Positions 8,809-17,078 of a stretch of 64,000 nt of DNA are shown in pieces. Where the stretch lies: assembly GCF_026342835.1 (NCBI RefSeq), contig NZ_JAPEMI010000001.1, forward strand, positions 4,966,501 through 5,030,500, written 5' to 3'. Source of the stretch: Streptomyces sp. NBC_00154 (GTDB lineage: Bacteria; Actinomycetota; Actinomycetes; Streptomycetales; Streptomycetaceae). The position numbers and the translations under genes are program-made. The notes beneath the pieces were generated by a model. That model was not told the origin of the DNA. It ran no database searches and was given only the letters and a program-made list of their open reading frames with translations. Numbering within the stretch: position 1 is the first letter of the stretch; every line of letters begins with the position of its first letter.

Positions 8809-10191
8809 TCAGGACAGCCGGCGGACCACATAGGCCGAGCCGCGGTCCGCCGGCTCCTCGCCCACGTACTCCTGCTCACGCATCGCGCACCACGCCGGGA
8901 TGTCCAGCCGCGCCGCCTCGTCGTCGGAGAGCACGGTCACCGTCCCGCCCACCGGTACCTCTCCGATCACCTTTGCGAGTTCGATCACCGGGATCGGGCA
9001 CCTCTTGCCCAGGGAGTCGACGACCAGGGACGTGGCGGCGGCGGGGGAGGGGGCCACCGAAACGGGCGCGCCCAGCCTCTCCCTTACCTCTGACACCGCT
9101 CCCGGCAGCACCCGCAGGAAGCGGTCGACGTCCTCCGCCGTGGTGCCGGCCGGCAGGGACACCCGGACGTTCCCCTCCGACAGCACCCCCATCGCCCTCA
9201 GCACATGGCTCGGCGTCAGCGTGCTGCTGGTGCAGGACGAACCGGACGATACGGAGAACTCCGCCCGGTCCAGTTCATGGAGCAGGGTCTCCCCGTCGAC
9301 ATAGAGACAGGAGAAGGTCACCAGATGCGGCAGCCGCCGCACCGGATCACCGACCACCTCCACGTCGGGCACCAGCTCCGGCACCCGCGCCCGGATCAAG
9401 TCGACCAGCGCCCGCAGCCGTACGGACTCCGCCGCGGCCTCCGCACGGACCGCGCGCAGCGACGCCGCCGCCGCCACGACCGCAGGAATGTTCTCGAACC
9501 CGGCGGCCCGCCCCGACTCCCGTTCGTCCGACGGTCCTTGAGGGGCGAACCGGACCCCCTTGCGCACGGCGAGCAGCCCCACCCCCGAAGGCCCGCCCCA
9601 CTTGTGGGCGCTCGCCGTCAGCAGCGACCAGCCCGCCGGCACCGGACCCCAGCCCAGCGACTGCGCGGCATCCACCAGCAGGGGTACGCCCGACGCCCGG
9701 CAGAGCTCCGCGACCTCGGCCACCGGCTGCTCCGTACCGACCTCGTGGTTGGCGGACTGCAGGCAGGCCAGTGCGGTGTCCTCGCGCAGGGCCTCCCCGT
9801 ACGCCGCCGCACTCACCGCCCCCGCCCGGTCCACCGGCACCTCGGCGAACGTCCCGCCCTGCGCCTCATGGGTGGCAGCCGCATGGAGCACCGACGAGTG
9901 CTCGACCGCCGAGACCACCAGATGACGGCCGACACGCCGACGCCCGGCGAGCGCTCCGGAGATCGCGGAGTGCGCCGCCCGGGTCCCCGAGGAGGTGAAG
10001 GTGAGCTCGTCGGGGCGGCACCCCACGGCCTCCGCAGCGGCCTCCCGGGCCGCGTCCAGCAGTAGCCGCGCCCGTCGCCCCTCCCGGTACAGCCGGGCAG
10101 GGTCGGCCCAGCCCTCGTCCAGGGCGGCAAGCAGCGCCTGGCGGGCGACCGGGTGCAGGGGGGCGGAGGATGCGGCGTCGAAGTAGGGCAC
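8809..10191 (-). CDS. Cysteine desulfurase fused to TusA-like sulfurtransferase
   Basis: 460 residues with two domains. Residues 1 to about 375 form a class V PLP enzyme: ASAHKWGGPSG holds the PLP lysine and SSGSSCTSS the persulfide-forming Cys of the IscS/NifS group. The last 80 or so residues are a TusA domain with the diagnostic CPIP (GKRCPIPVIELAKVI), which accepts sulfane sulfur. The fusion should pass sulfur from cysteine to its own TusA partner, for example toward tRNA thiolation, Moco or Fe-S assembly; the acceptor is not visible. The GTG start has no ribosome site but TAGCGT ends 6 bases before it, suggesting a leaderless mRNA. Confidence 0.9.
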   Translation of the reverse strand: MPYFDAASSAPLHPVARQALLAALDEGWADPARLYREGRRARLLLDAAREAAAEAVGCRPDELTFTSSGTRAAHSAISGALAGRRRVGRHLVVSAVEHSSVLHAAATHEAQGGTFAEVPVDRAGAVSAAAYGEALREDTALACLQSANHEVGTEQPVAEVAELCRASGVPLLVDAAQSLGWGPVPAGWSLLTASAHKWGGPSGVGLLAVRKGVRFAPQGPSDERESGRAAGFENIPAVVAAAASLRAVRAEAAAESVRLRALVDLIRARVPELVPDVEVVGDPVRRLPHLVTFSCLYVDGETLLHELDRAEFSVSSGSSCTSSTLTPSHVLRAMGVLSEGNVRVSLPAGTTAEDVDRFLRVLPGAVSEVRERLGAPVSVAPSPAAATSLVVDSLGKRCPIPVIELAKVIGEVPVGGTVTVLSDDEAARLDIPAWCAMREQEYVGEEPADRGSAYVVRRLS

Positions 10192-10353
10192 ACGTCCACG
10201 CTAGCCCGCGCCCGCCACCATGTCGGGACGGGCCGGCCGCGCAGCCAGGAGAGGGCCCGTCAGATGGCGGCCGGAGGCCCGGATTCCACCCCTTCGGGGA
10301 GTCGGGCGGCGCGTTGGGCACCCTCCCCGCGCGACCCCAAATAGCGTCCAGTA

Positions 10354-10382
10354 GGGTTTGGTCCGCATAAACATCCAAACCC
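10354..10382. promoter_or_regulatory. Inverted repeat upstream of ctaC
   Basis: GGGTTTGG at 10354-10361 and CCAAACCC at 10375-10382 form a perfect 8-bp dyad with a 13-base AT-richer centre, about 80 bases before the ctaC GTG. It sits where a promoter or operator for the oxidase genes would be. Confidence 0.45.
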
Positions 10383-10460
10383 CTGCCCGCGTCAGGGCGG
10401 CGACCGACCAGCGAGACGGCCGCGCCGAACGCGCGGGCGAGACTCTCGGGAAGGCGCTAC

Positions 10461-11423
10461 GTGAGTCCCAACGGCTCCGACCGCTCGTCGCGGCGCCCGA
10501 TGCGGCGGAAGCTGCCGCAGGTGCTGACTGCGGGCCTGATCCTGGCGACCGCCACCGGTTGCACATACAAGGACTTTCCCCGCCTTGGTATGCCCACGCC
10601 GGTAACGGAAGAGGCACCACGGATCCTTTCCCTCTGGCAGGGCTCGTGGGCGGCAGCGCTCGCCACGGGCGTGCTGGTCTGGGGCCTGATCCTGTGGAGC
10701 ATCATCTTCCACCGGCGCAGCCGCACCAAGGTGGAGGTTCCTCCGCAGACCCGGTACAACATGCCCATCGAGGCGCTGTACACCGTGGTCCCTCTCATCA
10801 TCGTCTCGGTGCTGTTCTACTTCACCGCGCGCGATGAAACGAAGCTTCTCTCGCTCTCGGCGAAGCCTGCCCACACCATCAACGTGGTCGGCTACCAGTG
10901 GAGCTGGGGCTTCAACTACATCGAGAACGTGGACGGCTCGACCGCCACGGGCAACGAGATCCCCAAGGAGCTCGACGCCATCCCCGACCGGTTCCGTAAG
11001 CAGTTCCCCCCGGGTGCGGACGGCGTCTACGACGTCGGCGTCCCGGGCACCCGGAACCCGCAGAACGGCAACCCGGGTCCGACCTTGTGGCTGCCGAAGG
11101 GCGAGAAGGTCCGCTTCATTCTGACTTCGCGTGACGTCATCCACTCCTTCTGGGTGGTGCCGTTCCTCATGAAGCAGGACGTCATTCCGGGCCACACCAA
11201 CTCCTTCGAGGTGACTCCCAACCAGGAGGGCACCTTCATGGGCAAGTGCGCCGAGCTCTGCGGCGTCGACCACTCCCGGATGCTCTTCAACGTCAAGGTC
11301 GTCTCCCCGGAGCGCTACCAGGCGCACCTCAAGGAGCTGGCCAAGAAGGGCCAGACGGGCTACGTGCCGGCCGGTATCGAGCAGACGAACCCGGCCAGGA
11401 ATGCGGAGACGAACAAACTGTGA
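10461..11423 (+). CDS. ctaC: Cytochrome c oxidase subunit II (CtaC)
   Basis: 320 residues; carries the CuA site that takes electrons from the bcc complex in the aa3 oxidase. An N-terminal export signal ends in lipobox ATGC (Cys34, lipid anchor). Two membrane helices follow (about 60-82 and 103-122), then the cupredoxin domain. CuA ligands are all present in C263-AEL-C267-GVD-H271-SR-M274, with a His near TSRDVIHSFWV. The GTG start has GGGAAGG upstream. It opens ctaC-ctaD-ctaF, overlapping ctaD by 4 bases. Confidence 0.97.
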   Translation: MSPNGSDRSSRRPMRRKLPQVLTAGLILATATGCTYKDFPRLGMPTPVTEEAPRILSLWQGSWAAALATGVLVWGLILWSIIFHRRSRTKVEVPPQTRYNMPIEALYTVVPLIIVSVLFYFTARDETKLLSLSAKPAHTINVVGYQWSWGFNYIENVDGSTATGNEIPKELDAIPDRFRKQFPPGADGVYDVGVPGTRNPQNGNPGPTLWLPKGEKVRFILTSRDVIHSFWVVPFLMKQDVIPGHTNSFEVTPNQEGTFMGKCAELCGVDHSRMLFNVKVVSPERYQAHLKELAKKGQTGYVPAGIEQTNPARNAETNKL

Positions 11424-13156
11424 GCATCCTCAACGAATCTCAGGGTGCCGCGGCAGCAGACGACTCGTACGAGGACGAGCTGCCGGTCCGGCGCAAGCAG
11501 CCGGGAAACGTCGTCATCAAGTGGCTGACCACCACTGACCACAAGACGATCGGCACGATGTACCTGGTCACGTCGTTCGCGTTCTTCTGCATCGGCGGCC
11601 TGCTGGCGCTCTTCATGCGCGCCGAGCTGGCCCGTCCCGGCACGCAGATCATGTCGAACGAGCAGTTCAACCAGGCGTTCACGATGCACGGCACGATCAT
11701 GCTGCTGATGTTCGCGACGCCGCTGTTCGCCGGGTTCGCGAACTGGATCATGCCGTTGCAGATCGGTGCGCCCGACGTGGCGTTCCCGCGGCTGAACATG
11801 TTCGCGTACTGGCTGTACCTCTTCGGCTCGATCATCGCGGTGGCCGGCTTCCTCACCCCGCAGGGTGCGGCCGACTTCGGCTGGTTCGCCTACTCCCCGC
11901 TCTCGGACGCGGTCCGTTCGCCGGGTATCGGCGCCGACATGTGGATCATGGGTCTGGCCTTCTCCGGCTTCGGCACGATCCTCGGTTCGGTCAACTTCAT
12001 CACCACGATCATCTGCATGCGCGCACCCGGTATGACGATGTTCCGCATGCCGATCTTCGTGTGGAACGTCCTGCTGACCGGTGTGCTGGTCCTGCTGGCC
12101 TTCCCGGTGCTCGCCGCCGCGCTCTTCGCGCTGGAGGCGGACCGCAAGTTCGGGGCGCATGTATTCGACGCGGCCAACGGCGGCGCACTGCTCTGGCAAC
12201 ACCTCTTCTGGTTCTTCGGCCATCCAGAGGTGTACATCATCGCGTTGCCGTTCTTCGGAATCATTTCCGAAGTGATTCCGGTGTTCAGCCGGAAGCCGAT
12301 GTTCGGCTACATCGGCCTGATCAGCGCGACGATCGCCATCGCGGGCCTCTCCGTGACCGTGTGGGCGCACCACATGTACGTCACCGGTGGTGTGCTGCTG
12401 CCGTTCTTCTCGTTCATGACGTTCCTCATCGCGGTACCGACCGGTGTGAAGTTCTTCAACTGGATCGGCACGATGTGGAAGGGATCACTGTCCTTCGAGA
12501 CACCGATGCTGTGGGCCGTCGGCTTCCTGATCACCTTCACCTTCGGTGGTCTGACCGGCGTCATCCTGGCCTCGCCCCCGATGGACTTCCACGTCTCGGA
12601 CTCGTACTTCGTCGTCGCGCACTTCCACTACGTCATCTTCGGCACCGTGGTCTTCGCGATGTTCTCCGGATTCCACTTCTGGTGGCCGAAGTTCACCGGC
12701 AAGATGCTGGACGAGCGGCTCGGCAAGATGACGTTCTGGACGCTGTTCGTGGGCTTCCACGGCACGTTCCTGGTGCAGCACTGGCTCGGTGCCGAGGGCA
12801 TGCCGCGTCGTTACGCGGACTACCTCGCCGCCGACGGCTTCACGGCGCTGAACACGATCTCGACGATCTCCTCGTTCCTGCTCGGCCTGTCGATGCTGCC
12901 GTTCTTCTACAACGTGTGGAAGACCGCCAAGTACGGCAAGAAGGTCGAGGTCGACGACCCGTGGGGGTACGGCCGTTCGCTGGAGTGGGCGACCTCCTGC
13001 CCGCCGCCGCGGCACAACTTCCTCACCCTGCCGCGGATCCGTTCCGAATCCCCGGCGTTCGACCTGCACCACCCGGAGATCTCGGCGCTCGAGCAGCTGG
13101 AGCATCACTCCGAGGCTGACAAGGCCCTCGCGGGTGGCAAGGAGGCCGGCAAGTGA
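11420..13156 (+). CDS. ctaD: Cytochrome c oxidase subunit I (CtaD)
   Basis: 578 residues, twelve membrane helices; the catalytic haem a / haem a3-CuB subunit. Diagnostic motifs: FTMHGTIMLLMF (haem a His), FFGHPEVYIIALP (CuB His and cross-linked Tyr, HPEVY), WAHHMYVTG (CuB His pair) and AHFHYVIFG (haem ligands). The GTG start lies in the GTGA overlap with the ctaC stop, so translation is coupled. A soluble C-terminal tail ends in LEHHSEADKALAGG. It overlaps ctaF by 4 bases. Confidence 0.98.
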   Translation: MSILNESQGAAAADDSYEDELPVRRKQPGNVVIKWLTTTDHKTIGTMYLVTSFAFFCIGGLLALFMRAELARPGTQIMSNEQFNQAFTMHGTIMLLMFATPLFAGFANWIMPLQIGAPDVAFPRLNMFAYWLYLFGSIIAVAGFLTPQGAADFGWFAYSPLSDAVRSPGIGADMWIMGLAFSGFGTILGSVNFITTIICMRAPGMTMFRMPIFVWNVLLTGVLVLLAFPVLAAALFALEADRKFGAHVFDAANGGALLWQHLFWFFGHPEVYIIALPFFGIISEVIPVFSRKPMFGYIGLISATIAIAGLSVTVWAHHMYVTGGVLLPFFSFMTFLIAVPTGVKFFNWIGTMWKGSLSFETPMLWAVGFLITFTFGGLTGVILASPPMDFHVSDSYFVVAHFHYVIFGTVVFAMFSGFHFWWPKFTGKMLDERLGKMTFWTLFVGFHGTFLVQHWLGAEGMPRRYADYLAADGFTALNTISTISSFLLGLSMLPFFYNVWKTAKYGKKVEVDDPWGYGRSLEWATSCPPPRHNFLTLPRIRSESPAFDLHHPEISALEQLEHHSEADKALAGGKEAGK

Positions 13157-13551
13157 AGATCCAGGGCAAGATGTTCCTCTGGCTGAGCGTCTTCATCCTC
13201 GCCATGGCAGTGACCTATGGCGTGTGGTCGAAGGAGCCGGCCGGTACCACCGCGCTCGTCCTGGCCTTCGGCCTGAGCGTCATGATCGGCTTCTACCTGG
13301 CCTTCACGGCGCAGCGGGTCGACGCGATGGCTCAGGACAACAAGGAAGCCGATGTCGCGGACGAGGCCGGCGAGGTGGGGTTCTTCTCCCCGCACAGCTG
13401 GCAGCCGCTCTCGCTGGCCGTCGGTGGCGCCCTCGCCTTCATGGGGGTCATCTTCGGATGGTGGCTGCTCTACTTCTCGGCCCCGGTCATCCTGATCGGC
13501 CTGTTCGGCTGGGTCTTCGAGTACTACCGCGGTGAGAACCGCACCCAGTGA
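13153..13551 (+). CDS. ctaF: Cytochrome c oxidase subunit IV (CtaF), actinobacterial type
   Basis: 132 residues with four predicted membrane helices in two pairs (about 5-27 and 31-50; 86-106 and 108-126), separated by an acidic loop. The length, position and MKIQGKMFLWL opening fit the small actinobacterial oxidase subunit that stabilises the bcc-aa3 supercomplex. The start GTG overlaps the ctaD stop (GTGA), making three coupled cistrons, and a strong terminator follows 15 bases later. Confidence 0.92.
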   Translation: MKIQGKMFLWLSVFILAMAVTYGVWSKEPAGTTALVLAFGLSVMIGFYLAFTAQRVDAMAQDNKEADVADEAGEVGFFSPHSWQPLSLAVGGALAFMGVIFGWWLLYFSAPVILIGLFGWVFEYYRGENRTQ

Positions 13552-13565
13552 CACCGCTCCACCTG

Positions 13566-13610
13566 ACGGGGGGCCCGCACTTTCTCATGTGAGAGGTGCG
13601 GGTCCCCCGT
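13566..13610 (+). terminator. Terminator after ctaCDF
   Basis: A hairpin with arms ACGGGGGGCCCGCAC and GTGCGGGTCCCCCGT (one wobble), with an inner CTCATGTGAG stem. It ends the ctaC-ctaD-ctaF transcript. Confidence 0.85.
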
Positions 13611-13661
13611 TTGCAGTCACCCGGCGCGCTGAAACTGATGAATCTTCTTAGCGTGGTGACC

Positions 13662-14912
13662 ATGAACACGCCGCGCATTCGCCCCGTAGTGAGCTGCACG
13701 CTGCTGGTCATGACCCTGGTTGCAGGGGCGACCGCCTGTGGCGGGCCAGATGGTCATCCGCTCGCCGAACAGCCGTATGACGCGGCGGACGAGATCACCT
13801 CCAACGCCCCGGAGGGCAACCAGAAGGCCGATCCCGACAAGCCCCTCGAAGTCACCGCCACGGGTGACGACGGCCGGATCACGGACGTTGCCGCGGTGGA
13901 CGCCGCCGGGCGCCATCTCGCGGGCGAACTCTCGGCCGACGGGCTGCGCTGGCACTCCACCGTCCCGCTCGCGGCCGGCACCCGCTACACCGTCAGGGTC
14001 AGCGTCGAGGACGACGACGGTGCCCCGGGCAGCCGTACGCTCTCCTTCGAGACGGCCCCGGCGAAGAAGCTCCTGAACGTCACTTTCGGCCCGCACGCGG
14101 GCACCTACGGCGTCGGACAGCCCATTACGGCGGAACTCAGCGCTCCGGTCAAGGGCAAGGCCGCCAGGGCCGCAGTGGAGCGCGCGCTGAAGGTCCGCTC
14201 CACGCCCTCCGTGACGGGCTCCTGGTACTGGGTCGACGACAAGATCCTGCATTACCGCCCGCAGACGTACTGGCCGGCCCGGGCCACGATCGAGGCCAGC
14301 AGCAACATGGCCGGCATCAGGGTCACCAAGGGGCTGTACGGAGCCCCCACGAAGCCATTGAAGATCACTACCGGCGACCGTATCGAGGCCATCACCGACG
14401 CCGCCGCGCACACCATGACGGTCAAGCGCAACGGAGAGGTGATCAACACCATTCCGGTGACCACCGGACGGCCCGGCTTCGACACCCGCAACGGCGTCAA
14501 GGTCGTGCTGAGCAAGGAGTACTCCGTACGCATGCGCGGGGAGACCATCGGCATCTCGGAGAACTCCAGCGACGGGTACGACCTGATGGTCTACTACGCG
14601 ACCCGCGTCACCTGGAGTGGTGAGTACGTGCACGCCGCCCCCTGGTCCACCGGCTCACAGGGGTACGCGAACGTCAGCCACGGCTGTACGGGCATGAGCA
14701 ACGCCCAGGCCCAGTGGTTCTTCAACACCGTGCGCGAGGGCGACCTCGTCTCGGTCGTCGGCAGCCTGGGCCCCACGATGACGCCGTTCGACAACGGCTA
14801 CGGCGACTGGAACCTGTCCTGGGCGAAATGGCAGCAGGGCAGCGCCCTGCAGAACAAAGCCGCCCCGGACGGGTCGACGGTGCAGGCGGCGCGCCTGCGC
14901 CCCGAGGTCTGA
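13662..14912 (+). CDS. L,D-transpeptidase lipoprotein (Ig-like domains + YkuD)
   Basis: 416 residues. The signal peptide ends in lipobox ATAC (Cys26), so the protein is anchored on the outer membrane face. Two Ig-like domains (about 55-250) precede a C-terminal YkuD domain with catalytic motif HAAPWSTGSQG...SHGCTGM (Cys in SHGC). It should form 3-3 crosslinks in peptidoglycan. The ATG at 13662 has no clear ribosome site; TAGCGT ends 7 bases before it, suggesting a leaderless mRNA. It separates ctaCDF from ctaE-qcrCAB and shows no direct respiratory role. Confidence 0.93.
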   Translation: MNTPRIRPVVSCTLLVMTLVAGATACGGPDGHPLAEQPYDAADEITSNAPEGNQKADPDKPLEVTATGDDGRITDVAAVDAAGRHLAGELSADGLRWHSTVPLAAGTRYTVRVSVEDDDGAPGSRTLSFETAPAKKLLNVTFGPHAGTYGVGQPITAELSAPVKGKAARAAVERALKVRSTPSVTGSWYWVDDKILHYRPQTYWPARATIEASSNMAGIRVTKGLYGAPTKPLKITTGDRIEAITDAAAHTMTVKRNGEVINTIPVTTGRPGFDTRNGVKVVLSKEYSVRMRGETIGISENSSDGYDLMVYYATRVTWSGEYVHAAPWSTGSQGYANVSHGCTGMSNAQAQWFFNTVREGDLVSVVGSLGPTMTPFDNGYGDWNLSWAKWQQGSALQNKAAPDGSTVQAARLRPEV

Positions 14913-14996
14913 CCGGCCAGGGGAGTGCGCCGCCTTTCCAAGGGACATGAAGCAGCCCGGTCCGCGGCGGAACCGCGGGCCGGGCCGCAGCAGGAC

Positions 14997-15398
14997 TCAG
15001 GACTGTACGCAGAGCCTGCTGCGCAGCAGGGCGGCCAGGGCGTCCGCGAACTCGACGGGCTCGACCGGAAGGGTCACCGCGGCGTCCGCGCGGCTCCACG
15101 TGGCCAGCCAGGCGTCCTGCGGGCGCCCCATCAGCAGCAGCACCGGCGGGCAGTGGAAGATCTCGTCCTTGATCTGCCGGCAGACGCCCATGCCGCCCGC
15201 CGGGGCCGTCTCGCCGTCCAGCACGCACACGTCGATGCCGCCGTTGTCCAGCGCGGTCAGGACGGCGGGCAGCGTGGCGCACTCCACGAACTCCACCGGT
15301 GGCACGTCCGCTGCAGGCCTGCGACCGGCGGCCAGCCTCACCTGCTCACGGGTGTTGGCGTCGTCGCTGTAGACCAGGACCGTGGCGGTCGGCTGCAT
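14997..15398 (-). CDS. Orphan single-domain receiver-like protein
   Basis: 133 residues, receiver fold only, no output domain. The acidic pair is present in VLVYSDDAN and the likely phospho-acceptor Asp in VCVLDGETAP. The conserved Lys before the final helix is missing: the usual KP position reads TLPVEPVEF. Phosphorylation chemistry may therefore be altered, or it may act without phosphorylation. The ATG has GGAGG 7 bases upstream. It is divergent from ctaE and sits inside the oxidase gene block; no kinase lies nearby. A role in respiratory control is inferred from location only. Confidence 0.75.
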   Translation of the reverse strand: MQPTATVLVYSDDANTREQVRLAAGRRPAADVPPVEFVECATLPAVLTALDNGGIDVCVLDGETAPAGGMGVCRQIKDEIFHCPPVLLLMGRPQDAWLATWSRADAAVTLPVEPVEFADALAALLRSRLCVQS

Positions 15399-15507
15399 TG
15401 TTCCTCCGTGACATCTGTGTCTTCGGGGCTCTCGGGGCATGAACCGATGCGCGGATCGTACTCCGATCGACAGCCTGTCAGCACCGGTAATGACACCGAT
15501 TCGATGG

Positions 15508-15548
15508 GCCGTTCGGGCAGGACACACCCTGCTGACACACCGAACGGC
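15508..15548 (+). promoter_or_regulatory. Hairpin in the ctaE leader
   Basis: GCCGTTCGG (15508-15516) pairs perfectly with CCGAACGGC (15540-15548); an inner GCAG/CTGC pair is also possible. It ends 37 bases before the ctaE ATG. It may be an mRNA 5' structure or an operator dyad. TGTCA-N10-TGACA lies just upstream (15475-15494). Confidence 0.4.
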
Positions 15549-15585
15549 ACCCCCCGGAGTGAGGGCGGGATAAGCGACCGACATA

Positions 15586-16206
15586 ATGTCGGTCGTGGCG
15601 ACAGCAACGACAGTAGAAACCGGGCACGCGCACCCGTCGGTCAATCGACCGAACCTCACCAGCGTCGGAACCATCATCTGGTTGAGTTCCGAGCTGATGT
15701 TCTTCGCGGCCCTCTTCGCGATGTACTTCACCCTCCGATCGGTGATGGGACCCGACCACTGGAAGGAAATGGCTTCGGCCCTGAACTTCCCGTTCTCGGC
15801 GACGAACACCACGATCCTGGTGCTCTCCTCCCTCACCTGCCAGCTCGGCGTCTTCGCCGCGGAGCGGGGCGATGTGAAGAAGCTCCGTGCGTGGTTCGTG
15901 ATCACGTTCGTGATGGGTGCGATCTTCATCGGAGGCCAGGTCTTCGAGTACACCGAGCTGGTGAAGAAGGACGGCCTCTCGCTGTCCTCCGACCCGTACG
16001 GCTCGGTGTTCTACCTGACCACCGGCTTCCACGGTCTGCATGTGACAGGCGGTCTCATCGCCTTCCTGCTCGTACTGGGCAGGACATACGCGGCCAAGAG
16101 GTTCACCCATGAACAGGCGACCGCTGCCATCGTCGTGTCCTATTACTGGCACTTCGTCGATGTCGTGTGGATCGGCCTCTTCGCCACGATCTACATGATC
16201 AAGTAA
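15586..16206 (+). CDS. ctaE: Cytochrome c oxidase subunit III (CtaE)
   Basis: 206 residues with five membrane helices, the usual size in actinobacteria where the first two helices of long forms are absent. Family features: WLSSELMFFAALFAMYF, FHGLHVTGGLIAF and the C-terminal YYWHFVDVVWIGLF. It packs on CtaD. The ATG at 15586 has only a poor ribosome site (GGGCGGGA); a GTG 9 bases downstream is an alternative start. It leads ctaE-qcrC-qcrA-qcrB, so oxidase and bcc subunits are made together. Confidence 0.97.
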   Translation: MSVVATATTVETGHAHPSVNRPNLTSVGTIIWLSSELMFFAALFAMYFTLRSVMGPDHWKEMASALNFPFSATNTTILVLSSLTCQLGVFAAERGDVKKLRAWFVITFVMGAIFIGGQVFEYTELVKKDGLSLSSDPYGSVFYLTTGFHGLHVTGGLIAFLLVLGRTYAAKRFTHEQATAAIVVSYYWHFVDVVWIGLFATIYMIK

Positions 16207-16268
16207 TCGGGCTCGAACCCGAACCACATCCAGCATCGACGCAGAAGATCCTGACACCGGGGTAATCC

Positions 16269-17078
16269 GTGAAAAAGCTCTCCGCACGACGACGCCATCC
16301 GTTGGCGGCGGTCGTCGTACTACTCCTCGCGCTGGCGGCTACTGGGGGGCTGTACGCCGCGTTTGCGCCCGCGAGTAAGGCGCAGGCCGACGACACCGCC
16401 CAGTCCCTCGCCATCGATGAGGGCAAGAAGCTGTACTCCGTCGGTTGCGCCAGCTGCCACGGAGCCGGCGGTCAGGGCTCGTCCGACGGGCCGAGCCTGG
16501 TCGGCGTGGGCTCCGCCGCCGTCGACTTCCAGGTCGGCACGGGCCGTATGCCGGCCCAGCAGCCGGGTGCCCAGGTACCGAAGAAGAAGGTCATCTACAC
16601 CCAGGCCGAGATCGACCAGCTCGCGGCGTACGTCGCGTCGCTCGGCGCCGGCCCGATCGTGCCGACCGAGGACCAGGTCAGCCCTGAGGGTGCGGACATC
16701 GCCAAGGGTGGCGACCTGTTCCGTACCAACTGCGCGCAGTGCCACAACTTCACCGGCGAGGGCGGTGCCCTGACGAAGGGCAAGTACGCGCCCAGCCTTG
16801 AGGGCGTGGACCCGAAGCACATCTACGAGGCCATGCAGACCGGCCCGCAGAGCATGCCGTCCTTCCCCGACTCGACGATGCCCGAGCAGCAGAAGCGGGA
16901 CATCATCGCGTACGTCAAGACCGTGAACAGCGCCGAGTCCGAGACCCCTGGTGGCCTCAAGCTGGGCGGGCTCGGTCCGGTCAGCGAGGGTCTGTTCGCC
17001 TGGATCTTCGGTCTGGGCGCACTCGTCGCAGTTGCCGTTTGGGTCGCGGCCCACACCGCTAAGGCCAAGAAGTCATGA
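16269..17078 (+). CDS. qcrC: Dihaem cytochrome c subunit of the bcc complex (QcrC)
   Basis: 269 residues. An N-terminal membrane helix (about 10-33) and a C-terminal one (about 238-260) flank two cytochrome c domains with CASCH (C60, C63, H64) and CAQCH (C155, C158, H159). The tandem haems replace both cytochrome c1 and soluble cytochrome c and wire the bcc complex straight to CuA of CtaC. The start is GTG; the stop overlaps the qcrA start in ATGA. Confidence 0.97.
   Translation: MKKLSARRRHPLAAVVVLLLALAATGGLYAAFAPASKAQADDTAQSLAIDEGKKLYSVGCASCHGAGGQGSSDGPSLVGVGSAAVDFQVGTGRMPAQQPGAQVPKKKVIYTQAEIDQLAAYVASLGAGPIVPTEDQVSPEGADIAKGGDLFRTNCAQCHNFTGEGGALTKGKYAPSLEGVDPKHIYEAMQTGPQSMPSFPDSTMPEQQKRDIIAYVKTVNSAESETPGGLKLGGLGPVSEGLFAWIFGLGALVAVAVWVAAHTAKAKKS

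Noticed and set aside
10192..10460. Rex operator upstream of ctaC
   Set aside because: No TGTGAAC-N3-TTCACA-like site could be found; only an unrelated dyad is present.
15399..15953. Extension of the receiver gene to 15953
   Set aside because: It would overlap ctaE in antisense; ATG 15398 has GGAGG upstream and begins the receiver fold.
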